DNA of 64,000 nt, taken from NCBI RefSeq assembly GCF_001045555.1, contig NZ_LFBU01000001.1, positions 310,001 through 374,000 on the forward strand, in the 5' to 3' direction. The DNA comes from Marinobacter subterrani (GTDB taxonomy: Bacteria > Pseudomonadota > Gammaproteobacteria > Pseudomonadales > Oleiphilaceae). The notes beneath the pieces were generated by a model. That model searched no databases and was not told where the DNA came from. It saw nothing but the letters and a program-made list of their open reading frames with translations. Both the position numbers and the translations under genes were made by a program. Shown here in pieces: positions 1 through 8,163 of this stretch (position 1 is its first letter; each line of letters opens with the position of its first letter).

Positions 1-1
1 T

Positions 2-106
2 ACAGCGCTGTTCCAGGCGTCGGTTAAGGTGCCGGTTTACGTGCCGCTCAGTGGTCGCACCATGGCATTTGATGGCTCGGCAAGTTGCGTCTCTGGCTGC
101 CAGTGA
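2..106 (+). CDS. C-terminal end of an unidentified protein (partial)
   Basis: An open frame enters from the left edge and ends at TGA 104-106, giving 34 residues that finish in ASCVSGCQ. The body of the gene lies outside the window, so no family can be named. It ends 43 bases before the stop codon of the convergent aldolase gene. Composition is like neighbouring coding DNA, but the frame is short enough that it could be chance. Confidence 0.4.
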   Translation, partial: TALFQASVKVPVYVPLSGRTMAFDGSASCVSGCQ

Positions 107-149
107 TTCAGCAGCCCGAAGCGGCGCCTGAACAGAAGGCCGGCCGGAT

Positions 150-1163
150 TCAGTCTTCCATTTCCGGCCGGTAGGTGCCCGCCCGCGCGGCCCCGTTCAG
201 TCGCGCCCGCTTGAGCATCGCGGCCTGGGCATCCGGGCCGTTGTCCAGGTTGCCGGCCCAGGCTTTCTGGGCCGGCTCCTGGAGCGCACGGCCATAGGAA
301 AAGCTCAGCGCCCAGGGTTGTGGGCCTTGACTGTTCATGGCGTTCAGGTTGGCGGTGGCCTCCTCGGGAGTCTGGCCACCCGACAGAAAGAAGATGCCCG
401 GAACGGCCGCCGGCACCACACGCTGAAAGACCTTGAGGGTTGCTGTCGCCACCTCTTCAGGAGACGCCTTCGGGCTTTCCTGGCCGGGGGTGACCATACT
501 CGGTTTCAGGATCATCTGCGTCAGCTCGACTTTGTGCCGGTAGAGCGCGTGGAAGACCTCTCTCAACACTTCCCCGCTGACGTCTGCGCTCCGCTCGATC
601 GTGTGGTTGCCGTCTATCAGCACCTCCGGCTCCACGATGGGCACAATGCCCAGTGACTGGCATATGGCCGCATAGCGTGCGAGAACCTCGGCATTCGCTT
701 CCACGGCCTGGCGCGAGGGAAGGATGTCGGAGATGTGGAATACATTTCGCCATTTGGCAAACCGGGCGCCCTGATTCTTATAGATTTCCAGGCGGTCTTC
801 CAGGCCATCAAGGCCCACCGTAATCTCGTCACCGGGCGCATTAACCAGAGGCTGCTTGCCCTTATCCACCTTGATGCCCGGCACGATGCCCTGGCTGGCA
901 AGCAATCGGGGCATGGGTACATCGTCCAGACTGTTCTGGCCGAGGGTCTCCTCGAACAGAATAACACCACTTACCGACTCACCCAGGCCCGCTGCGGAAA
1001 AGATCAGGCTGCGGTATTCCCGGCGCTTTTGTTCGCTGGACTCGACACCCACGGCCTTGAAACGCTTGGCAATGGTGGGGTGGCTCTCATCCGCCGCGAG
1101 AATACCCTTGCCGGGCTGAACCAGTTCCCGGACGGTGGCGTTCAGTTCTTCCTGAATGGTCAT
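150..1163 (-). CDS. class I fructose-bisphosphate aldolase
   Basis: The 337-residue product belongs to the Schiff-base (class I, glycolytic) aldolase family, which interconverts fructose-1,6-bisphosphate with dihydroxyacetone phosphate and glyceraldehyde-3-phosphate in the cytosol. The N-terminal block GKGILAADESHPTIAKRF and the later LKPSMVTPG block, which holds the Schiff-base lysine, are clear, and the C-terminal part has the family GGQ segment. The open frame runs upstream to about 1850, but only the ATG at 1163 begins the family's normal N-terminus (MTIQEELNATV); the upstream extension is antisense to the next gene. It is transcribed away from the neighbouring dehydrogenase gene. The length is close to the family norm (about 340-360). 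Confidence 0.95.
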   Translation of the reverse strand: MTIQEELNATVRELVQPGKGILAADESHPTIAKRFKAVGVESSEQKRREYRSLIFSAAGLGESVSGVILFEETLGQNSLDDVPMPRLLASQGIVPGIKVDKGKQPLVNAPGDEITVGLDGLEDRLEIYKNQGARFAKWRNVFHISDILPSRQAVEANAEVLARYAAICQSLGIVPIVEPEVLIDGNHTIERSADVSGEVLREVFHALYRHKVELTQMILKPSMVTPGQESPKASPEEVATATLKVFQRVVPAAVPGIFFLSGGQTPEEATANLNAMNSQGPQPWALSFSYGRALQEPAQKAWAGNLDNGPDAQAAMLKRARLNGAARAGTYRPEMED

Positions 1164-1325
1164 AGTGCGCTCCTGAATAAAGTCGTTGCCGTCTGAATGT
1201 GCGCTCGGGCTGTCTTTCATTGTAGACGCTGAATGGTGCCATGGAATTTGATCTGGGCTAAGGCAGAAAGCAGTGTTGTGAATTAGGCTGTAGGTGATAA
1301 CCACAGGAAAAGGAAAGGCCTGAAT

Positions 1326-3401
1326 ATGAAGACCGTTGTCAGTGTGAGCCAGGGATCTGCAGAATACGATTACGATCTGGAAACCGAATTTCTGGGCCAG
1401 CCATTTCGTATAATCCGGATCGGCACGGACGGCGATCTGGCGCGCGCGGAAGCGGTGCTTGAATCGGTTCACGTTCAGGCAGACGCCATCGGGCTGAGCA
1501 TGATCCACGATCACTACGAGGTGGGCCGGGAGCAGCTTGAGCATCCGGACACTGCCCGCCTGGAGGCCTGCGTTCCGGATAAGCCAGTCACCACCGGCGC
1601 GGGCCTGCGGGGTATTCTGCAGGAGTGGGCAGTGCGCCATACCCAGTCCGAGCTGGGGCATTTTTTCGACAACGCCCGGGTACTGTTCATGAATGGCCAG
1701 GCAGGCTATCGCATTGCCCGGGCGCTCTCTGAACACACGGAAAACCTGTTCTTCGCCGACCCCTACAACGATTTCGGCGTGCCAAGGCTGCTGACATCGC
1801 TGAATCAGCTTGAAACCTACACCTCGCTGACCGCCCCCCTGATGTTCCACCCCGTGGCGGTTAAAACCATCGAGGCGCTTCTGCGCACGCCGCTCTATCG
1901 TCTCGGTGAGGGTCTGGTTAAGGGTTCACTGCATCACGCAGTGGCCGAAGCCCATGTGATTGTGGCGGCTATCGGAGATCTGGAGCATTTCACCCGGAAA
2001 GAGCTGGATGGCAAAACCGTGATCACCTCCCGTGTTGCCGAGTCGTCCCTCGACTGGATGCGTTCCAGGAACGTGGCCATGGTGGTGGATTACAGCCCCT
2101 GGCTGGAGGGCCGCCCGGTGGGCGTGAATGTGATGGAAGCCATGATCAGCGCCGCGCTTTCCCGCACGCCGGAACAGCTTGGGCCGGATGATTACCTGGA
2201 TGTGATCCAGAGCCTGGGGATTGAGCCCCGGATCCTTTACCCGAATGGTTATCGCCGGGTAAATCGCTTCGCCTTTGTCATCCACCCCCTGTCGCAGCAG
2301 TATCTCACCAAAACACCGCCTCTGGACTGGATTGCCAATGTCTCACCGCCGGTGGTGATGAACCTGGTCGAAAAGGCCGTGGCCTATACTCCGCCGTTTA
2401 TCTATTCAAAAGTATCGGGGGTTCATTCGCCGACCGGTGATGAGGTGGAGGGCTGGCTGATTACGGTGGGCGGTACGCCGAGGGAAATCATGGCCCATGG
2501 GCCGGAATTTACCTACGCGCGCCTGCTGCAGGCGGCAAAGCTGGCGAAGGAACTCGGAGCCCAGATCATGGGCCTTGGTGCGTTTACCAAGGTCGTGGGA
2601 GATGCGGGGATTACGGTGGCCAAGCGGGCGCCGCTGCCGATTACCACCGGCAACAGCTACAGTGCCTCCGGCGCCCTCTGGGCTGCCCACGACGCCATGA
2701 AGAAAATAGGGCGGGTCAGTATCGGTCCCAGCGGTAAAGCCGCCGGCAAGGCCATGGTGGTGGGCGCCACGGGAGCCATTGGGTCTGTCTGCGCCCGTTT
2801 GCTGGCAAAGGCGGTGGACGAGATCTACCTGGCCGCGCCGGAGCCGGCAAAACTGCTCGCCCTGAAGGAAAGCATCGAGCAGGAAACCCCCGGCGCCATT
2901 GTGCATGTGGCGGGCTCAGCCGAGCGTGACCTGGCCGACATGGACATGATCGTGACCGCCACTTCCGGTGCCGGAAAACGCATTCTCGATATCATGAAGG
3001 TAAAGCCCGGGTGCGTGATTACCGACGTGGCCCGGCCCCTCGATATCCCGGCGGAAGATGTGGCGAAACGCCCGGATGTGCTGGTGATCGAATCCGGCGA
3101 GATCCAGTTACCGGGCGAGGTGCGCATGAAGGATATTGGTCTGCCCAAAGGCATCGCCTATGCCTGCCTGGCGGAAACCATCGTGCTGGCCCTCGAAGGG
3201 CGCTTCGAGAATTTCACCCTGGGCCGCAACATTGAATGGGAGAAGGTGCGGGAGATCTACAAGCTGGGCCTGAAACATGGCATGAAGCTGGCCGCCATCT
3301 CCGGGGTGAACGGGGTGTTCACCGAGGAGGATTTCGAACGGGTTCGAGTTCTGGCGGCCAGCAAAGAGGATCAGGCTGAAGGGTCAAGCGTACCGGCGTA
3401 A
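1326..3401 (+). CDS. COG5322-type dehydrogenase, acyl-ACP reductase-like, with long N-terminal domain
   Basis: The protein has 691 residues. Its C-terminal half (from about residue 330) matches, from memory, the layout of cyanobacterial long-chain acyl-ACP reductase: GLGAFTKVV, then TTGNSYSA, a Rossmann dinucleotide loop VVGATGAIGS at 478-487, and ACLAETIVLALEG followed by FTLGRN. Cys614 in that last block lines up with the cysteine regarded as catalytic in the cyanobacterial enzyme. If the function is the same, it would reduce an acyl thioester to an aldehyde with NAD(P)H. The N-terminal 330 residues are absent from the cyanobacterial enzyme and I do not recognise them. The gene stands alone, converging on the YcaO gene 46 bases away. 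Dehydrogenase activity is well supported by the Rossmann motif; the acyl substrate is an inference. Confidence 0.8.
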   Translation: MKTVVSVSQGSAEYDYDLETEFLGQPFRIIRIGTDGDLARAEAVLESVHVQADAIGLSMIHDHYEVGREQLEHPDTARLEACVPDKPVTTGAGLRGILQEWAVRHTQSELGHFFDNARVLFMNGQAGYRIARALSEHTENLFFADPYNDFGVPRLLTSLNQLETYTSLTAPLMFHPVAVKTIEALLRTPLYRLGEGLVKGSLHHAVAEAHVIVAAIGDLEHFTRKELDGKTVITSRVAESSLDWMRSRNVAMVVDYSPWLEGRPVGVNVMEAMISAALSRTPEQLGPDDYLDVIQSLGIEPRILYPNGYRRVNRFAFVIHPLSQQYLTKTPPLDWIANVSPPVVMNLVEKAVAYTPPFIYSKVSGVHSPTGDEVEGWLITVGGTPREIMAHGPEFTYARLLQAAKLAKELGAQIMGLGAFTKVVGDAGITVAKRAPLPITTGNSYSASGALWAAHDAMKKIGRVSIGPSGKAAGKAMVVGATGAIGSVCARLLAKAVDEIYLAAPEPAKLLALKESIEQETPGAIVHVAGSAERDLADMDMIVTATSGAGKRILDIMKVKPGCVITDVARPLDIPAEDVAKRPDVLVIESGEIQLPGEVRMKDIGLPKGIAYACLAETIVLALEGRFENFTLGRNIEWEKVREIYKLGLKHGMKLAAISGVNGVFTEEDFERVRVLAASKEDQAEGSSVPA

Positions 3402-3447
3402 CGCAGGCGGTGACGGCCGCAGGTTTGCCATCAATCAGCAGAATTCT

Positions 3448-5637
3448 TTACGCCAGGCCTGCCCTGGCTGCCCGGGCGTGATGCAGCTTTCGGTAGCTTT
3501 CGATCAGCCGCTGATGTTTCTCCAGTCCTTCCAGCTGCATGTTGGTTGGTTCAAGACCATGGAACCTTACGGAACCATCCACTGAGCCGACAACCGCTGC
3601 CATGGTTTTTTCACCGAACATGCGAGTGAAGTTGGTGATGTAGTCATCCAGCTCCATCTCTTCATCAAGGGTGACTTCCAGAACGGCATACATCGCCCGG
3701 TAGAACAGACCCCGCTCAACGGTGTTGTCGTTGAACTGCAGGAACATGTCCACGAACTCCAGCGCTTCCTCGTGCCACTGCAGGGCGAGACAGATCAGGA
3801 TCTTCAGCTCCAGGATGGTGAGCTGGCCCCAGATCGTGTTCTCGTCAAACTCCACGCCAATCAGGGTGATGATTGTCATGTAGTTGTCCAGCTGGCTCGC
3901 TTCAAGGCGTTCCACCAGGTCGGCCAGTTGCTCGTCGCTCAGGCGGTGCAGGTTAAGAATGTCTTTCCGGTAGTCCAGGGCCATGTTGGTGTTGTCCATG
4001 ATCAGGTCTTCCACCGGGTACACCTCGGAATAGCCCGGAACGAGGATCCTGCAGACCGGCGCGCCTAGCTCCTCATAAACCGCGACATACACTTCCTTGC
4101 CCATATCCCCGAGAATGCCGAACAGGCACGCGGCTTCCTCGGCGTTGGTGCCGGAGAAATCCCATTCGACAAAATCGTAGTCTGATTTTGCACTGAAGAA
4201 GCGCCAGGACACCACGCCGGTGGAGTCGATGAAGTGCTCCACGAAGTTGTTCGGCTCGGTGACTGCCAGGCTGTTGAATGTGGGTGCTGGCACGTCGTTG
4301 AGGCCTTCGAAGCTGCGGCCCTGAAGCAGCTCGGTCAGGCTGCGCTCAAGGGCCACCTCGAAGCTTGGGTGGGCGCCAAAGGAGGCAAACACACCGCCGG
4401 TTCGCGGGTTCATCAGGGTAACGCACATCACCGGGAACTGGCCGCCAAGGGAGGCATCCTTCACCAGCGTCGGGAAGCCCTGGGCTTCGAGGGCTTCGAT
4501 ACCCTCAAGAATGTCCGGGTATTTCTCAAGTACTTCCCGGGGCACGTCCGGCAAGGCAATTTCTTCTTCAATAATCTGTTTCTTCACCGCCCTCTCGAAA
4601 ATCTCCGAGAGGCACTGAACCTCTGCCTCTTGCAGGGTGTTACCGGCACTCATGCCATTGCTGAGGAACAGGTTCTCGATCAGGTTGGAGGGGAAATACA
4701 CCACCTCGCCGTCTGACTTGCGTACAAAGGGCAGGGAGACTATCCCGCGCTCGGTCTTCCCGGAGTTGGTATCGATCAGGTTGGAGCCGGACAGCTCGCC
4801 GTCCGGGTTGTAGATGGCCAGGCAGTGGTCATCCAGGATGCCTTCCGGCAGCTCATCGTCGGGGCCGGGCTTGAACCACTTTTCGTTTGGATAGTGGACA
4901 AACTCGCTGTTGGCGATGTCTTCCCCGAAGAACTGGTCGTTGTAAAAGAAGTTGCAGCTCAGGCGCTCTATGAACTCTCCCAGGGCAGAGCAAAGCGCGC
5001 TTTCCTTGGTGGCACCCTTGCCATTAGTGAAGCACATGGGTGAGGCGGCATCACGGATATGCAGCGACCACACATGGGGCACGATGTTGCGCCAGGAGGC
5101 AATCTCGATCTTCATGCCCAGCTCTTCAAGGATGCCGGTCATGTTGGCGATGGTCTGCTCCAGGGGCAGGTCCTTGCCTTCTATAAACGTCTGGGTGCCG
5201 CCTTCCGGCTGAGTCATCAGGAGAGCCTGGGCATCGGCATCCAGGTTCTCGACGGTTTCAATCTCGAAGGTGGGGCCGGTCTGCACCACCTTTTTCACTG
5301 TGCAGCGGTCGATGGAGCGGAGGATGCCCTGCCGGTCCTTGTCGGAGATGTCCTCCGGCAGCTCCACGGAAATCTTGAAGATCTGGTTGTAACGGTTCTC
5401 GGGATCCACAATGTTGTTCTGGGACAGGCGGATATTCTCGGTGGGAATATCCCGGGCCAGGCAGTAAACCCGGACAAAATAGGCCGCGCACAGGGCAGAG
5501 GACGCCAGGAAGTAATCAAACGGGCTGGGCGCGGAGCCATCGCCCTTGTAGCGGATGGGCTGGTCCGTTACGACCGTGAAATCGTCAAACCTGGCTTCAA
5601 GTCTGAGGTTCTCGAGAAAGTTGACGTTGATTTCCAT
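3448..5637 (-). CDS. OsmC/YcaO fusion protein
   Basis: This 729-residue protein joins an OsmC-like domain (about residues 1-130) to a YcaO domain (about 170-570) and a helical, TPR-like tail rich in acidic residues (about 580-729). The OsmC part keeps two cysteines in the expected places (SSALCAAYF and DRCTVKKVV), as in thiol peroxidases of that family. The YcaO part has the ATP-binding acidic and serine patches seen in E. coli YcaO, for example GEFIERLSCN and EVQCLSEIFERAV. YcaO enzymes activate amide bonds with ATP; E. coli YcaO assists RimO in beta-methylthiolation of ribosomal protein S12. No precursor peptide or cyclodehydratase partner lies beside it, so a housekeeping role is more likely than a RiPP role. 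The start MEINVNFLEN is the natural one. Confidence 0.9.
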   Translation of the reverse strand: MEINVNFLENLRLEARFDDFTVVTDQPIRYKGDGSAPSPFDYFLASSALCAAYFVRVYCLARDIPTENIRLSQNNIVDPENRYNQIFKISVELPEDISDKDRQGILRSIDRCTVKKVVQTGPTFEIETVENLDADAQALLMTQPEGGTQTFIEGKDLPLEQTIANMTGILEELGMKIEIASWRNIVPHVWSLHIRDAASPMCFTNGKGATKESALCSALGEFIERLSCNFFYNDQFFGEDIANSEFVHYPNEKWFKPGPDDELPEGILDDHCLAIYNPDGELSGSNLIDTNSGKTERGIVSLPFVRKSDGEVVYFPSNLIENLFLSNGMSAGNTLQEAEVQCLSEIFERAVKKQIIEEEIALPDVPREVLEKYPDILEGIEALEAQGFPTLVKDASLGGQFPVMCVTLMNPRTGGVFASFGAHPSFEVALERSLTELLQGRSFEGLNDVPAPTFNSLAVTEPNNFVEHFIDSTGVVSWRFFSAKSDYDFVEWDFSGTNAEEAACLFGILGDMGKEVYVAVYEELGAPVCRILVPGYSEVYPVEDLIMDNTNMALDYRKDILNLHRLSDEQLADLVERLEASQLDNYMTIITLIGVEFDENTIWGQLTILELKILICLALQWHEEALEFVDMFLQFNDNTVERGLFYRAMYAVLEVTLDEEMELDDYITNFTRMFGEKTMAAVVGSVDGSVRFHGLEPTNMQLEGLEKHQRLIESYRKLHHARAARAGLA

Positions 5638-5838
5638 TACAAAGAGTCCTGGATCGGAGAATTTGGCGCGCTGTGGCTTGAAAGCCTGTGATGAATGGCG
5701 GCCATTATCCAGTTTTTGCAGGCGTTCGTCTTGGTCGGTGTTTTACGGATAACTCAAGGAAAACGCCTGCTCCATGGTGAAGCGCGTGCCAAGAAGGCCG
5801 ACGCGGGTGATGTGTCCGGATAAGAAGCGGAGGAATGA

Positions 5839-5866
5839 AGCGTCCCGGCCCCGTGACCGGGACGCT
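5839..5866. other. perfect 10-bp inverted repeat (stem-loop)
   Basis: The arms 5839-5848 (AGCGTCCCGG) and 5857-5866 (CCGGGACGCT) pair perfectly around an 8-base loop. The structure lies 40 bases past the stop of the EF-hand gene, so it may close that transcript. Neither side has a T run, so it is not a standard intrinsic terminator. Confidence 0.55.
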
Positions 5867-5905
5867 GGCTCACCGGGATGGTGAGTGCAATGAGGTTAGC
5901 GGTGA

Positions 5906-6277
5906 TCAGACGTCAAAGAAGCCTTCATCACCTGCATCGTCCCACTCGCCGGCATCCCAGTGACCGTTTTCGTTGTCGTCATAGGTGTCGTAGTAGCTAT
6001 CATAGAGCTCGCCGGCGTCCAGATAGTCGTTGTTGTCGACGTCCCATTCTGAGAATTCATAGTCGAAGCCAACGTCTTCGAATTCACCAACGTCGAGCAA
6101 CCCGTCGTCGTTCAGATCCCAGTCGGCGTAGATACCGGAATCGCTCAGGGTGTTGTAGTACTCGTCTTTGGAAATCTTGCCGTCGTCGTTGGCATCCTGA
6201 AAGGTAAAGTTGGCCGCTGCCAACGACATTGAACTGGCCAGAGACAGTGCGATAAGTGAAGTGAGTTGAGCTTTCAT
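5906..6277 (-). CDS. secreted EF-hand calcium-binding protein
   Basis: This 123-residue protein starts with a typical signal peptide (MKAQLTSLIALSLASS, cleavage probably near SLAAA). The mature part is strongly acidic and holds four EF-hand or dockerin-like calcium loops: DANDDGKISKDE, DLNDDGLLDVGE, DVDNNDYLDAGE and DDNENGHWDAGE. The first two fit the DxDxDG pattern best; the last two lack the central glycine or an aspartate. It is therefore probably a small periplasmic or exported calcium binder. It stands alone between the YcaO gene and the antiporter gene. No partner can be named from context. Confidence 0.85.
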   Translation of the reverse strand: MKAQLTSLIALSLASSMSLAAANFTFQDANDDGKISKDEYYNTLSDSGIYADWDLNDDGLLDVGEFEDVGFDYEFSEWDVDNNDYLDAGELYDSYYDTYDDNENGHWDAGEWDDAGDEGFFDV

Positions 6278-6550
6278 AGAATGCTCCTTCTCTTTGTCGG
6301 CATAAATGAAATGTGCTGCCTGGGAGCGGTGTTAACTTATCCGCGTCCCTGTTACGGACGTTTAGGTTAATTCGCGCTGCTTTCAAGGCGCGAGGGGCAG
6401 TTTGAGTGGCTGTCAGTTCGATAGAAGCGTCACTGAGGATCTTGAAATGCCTGAAAGATATGGTTTTTTATCTAAATTCTTAAGGCCAATGCCGACCTGT
6501 TAAGATGCATTACGATTGCTTAATAATCATTTTTGTGCTTTGAGTAAAAG

Positions 6551-7837
6551 CTAACTCCACCACTTCAGAATCATCGGACGGACCGTCAGCCCGTGGACGA
6601 TAATCGAGAGGACGATAACAACCAGCGTAATGTGGATAAGTTCCACGGAAAGCTCTTCAGGCAGGCCAAAGACGATGGCGAACATCAGGTAGTAGATCGA
6701 GCCGATGCCGCGTACGCCGAACCAGCCCACCAGCATCTGTAACCTTAACGGGGTTCCGGAACCAAGCAGACCGAGGAAAACACTGACCGGTCGGACCACT
6801 AAAAACAGGAAAAGTGCCAGGCCGATGGCTCTGAAGCTCCAGGAATCAAGAAACAGCATCCCGCCCAGCAAAAGAACAAGGGCCAGTTCCGACACCCGCT
6901 CCAGAGATTCCTTGAAAATAAGGGAACCATCCGATACCTGGGGGCTCAGTTGTGGCTGTGGCCTGCCTCTCGGGTCCGGAAATACTGACAGGGGATCGGC
7001 GGTATCACCGGGAGCGTTTTTACCTGCCTGCCTGAGCTCTGACTGCCGCAGGGAAATAGCGGCGACGAAAACCGCCAGAAACCCCCAGGCGTCAAGCGCC
7101 AGGCACATGCCGTAAACCACACCGATCAGGCCCAGGCCGAGAAAATCGTCAAGCAGGGGGCGCTCGCTGTCGAGGATGCGCTGCTTCTGCACCACTTGCG
7201 CCAATACGTGCCCCATCACCAGACCTACGAAAAGGGCAGCCAGCGTCGACCATAAAACGTCTTTCAGTGCCCAGGTGCCCATCAGTTCAAAACTTGCCGG
7301 TGTGCTGATCAGCGCCAGCCCCAGCATGACAAATGGGAAGGCGCTGCCGTCATTCATCCCGGCTTCGCTGGTCAGTGTGAATCGCAAGGGGTCTTTATCG
7401 CCCACATGCCGAACCTGAACCTCGGTCGCCAGCACCGGATCGGTGGGGGCGAGAATGGCGCCCAGCAGAATAGCCCCACCCAGGGGCAGGCCAAGCACGT
7501 AATATCCAAAAGCCGCTGTCAGGGCGACACTGATCGTCATGGACACAAAGGCCAGTCGGATGGGCGCCTTCCATTCCTGCCAAAGAAAGGGCACCGGCAT
7601 CTTCATGCCTGCGATAAACAGCGACAGCAGTACCGCAACTTCGGCCAGCACCTCCAGAAAATGCGCCTGTTTCAGCGGGTTGAAATGAAAGGCACCAAAC
7701 ACCGTCGGTCCCAGGGCAATGCCTACCGCCAGGTAGACAAGGGTTGGTGTCAGATGGAATCGCTGCAAAATGGATAGCCGCAATCCGATCATGATCAGCA
7801 AACTCCCAATCAGGACAAACCAGATGGCAATGTTCAC
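6551..7837 (-). CDS. CPA1-type cation:proton antiporter
   Basis: The protein is a multi-pass inner-membrane exchanger of the CPA1 (NhaP-like) family with about 12 hydrophobic segments in 428 residues. The ion-site motif APTDPVLATEV and the following SEAGMNDGSAFPF are both present. It should exchange Na+ or K+ for H+, helping pH and salt balance in a marine cell. The open frame extends to 8143, but I chose the GTG at 7837 because a GGAGAG ribosome-binding site lies just upstream and the first hydrophobic helix (NIAIWFVLIGSLL) begins there; the longer N-terminus is hydrophilic and arginine-rich. It is divergent from eptA. The exact ion cannot be read from the sequence. Confidence 0.9.
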   Translation of the reverse strand: MNIAIWFVLIGSLLIMIGLRLSILQRFHLTPTLVYLAVGIALGPTVFGAFHFNPLKQAHFLEVLAEVAVLLSLFIAGMKMPVPFLWQEWKAPIRLAFVSMTISVALTAAFGYYVLGLPLGGAILLGAILAPTDPVLATEVQVRHVGDKDPLRFTLTSEAGMNDGSAFPFVMLGLALISTPASFELMGTWALKDVLWSTLAALFVGLVMGHVLAQVVQKQRILDSERPLLDDFLGLGLIGVVYGMCLALDAWGFLAVFVAAISLRQSELRQAGKNAPGDTADPLSVFPDPRGRPQPQLSPQVSDGSLIFKESLERVSELALVLLLGGMLFLDSWSFRAIGLALFLFLVVRPVSVFLGLLGSGTPLRLQMLVGWFGVRGIGSIYYLMFAIVFGLPEELSVELIHITLVVIVLSIIVHGLTVRPMILKWWS

Positions 7838-8163
7838 GGTGGCTCTCCAATGCGGTCCATGCGACCGTTCAATGTGACAGACTATTGCTGCAAGAACACG
7901 AACGGAAAAACACCTACCTGTTTGAAGGCGGGATATTGCACAGCGATTCCACTGGCATTTACCAGCCGATTCGCACCGGTGCGAAAGGCCTCCAGGCATC
8001 ATCAAGGTATTCTGACTCCCTTCCAGCGACGCCGGAGCGCGTGTTCTGGCTGCACTTAAGTTTTGATTAAGGTTGGTCTGCCACACTGCCGCTCTCTGAT
8101 ATTGGGGCCTACGGCCTTTTCGCAGCCCCGTCGTCGCGAACAACTTGATTTACCTGAGGTGGC
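7838..8163. other. divergent intergenic region between antiporter and eptA
   Basis: These 326 bases separate two divergent start codons and hold no convincing gene. The notable element is the PmrA-box-like direct repeat at 8055-8071, described separately. Short frames on either strand lack ribosome-binding sites and family signals. Confidence 0.6.
8055..8071 (+). promoter_or_regulatory. PmrA-box-like site upstream of eptA
   Basis: The hexamers CTTAAG (8055-8060) and ATTAAG (8066-8071) are separated by 5 bases. The enterobacterial PmrA consensus is YTTAAK-N5-YTTAAK, so 11 of 12 informative positions agree. It lies 92 bases before the eptA start codon, and eptA is a classic PmrAB target in other species. 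Whether this organism has a PmrA homologue cannot be seen here. Confidence 0.5.

Noticed and set aside
1164..1850. N-terminal extension of the aldolase frame
   Set aside because: The added residues are not aldolase-like and run antisense through the next gene; the family's N-terminus begins at 1163.
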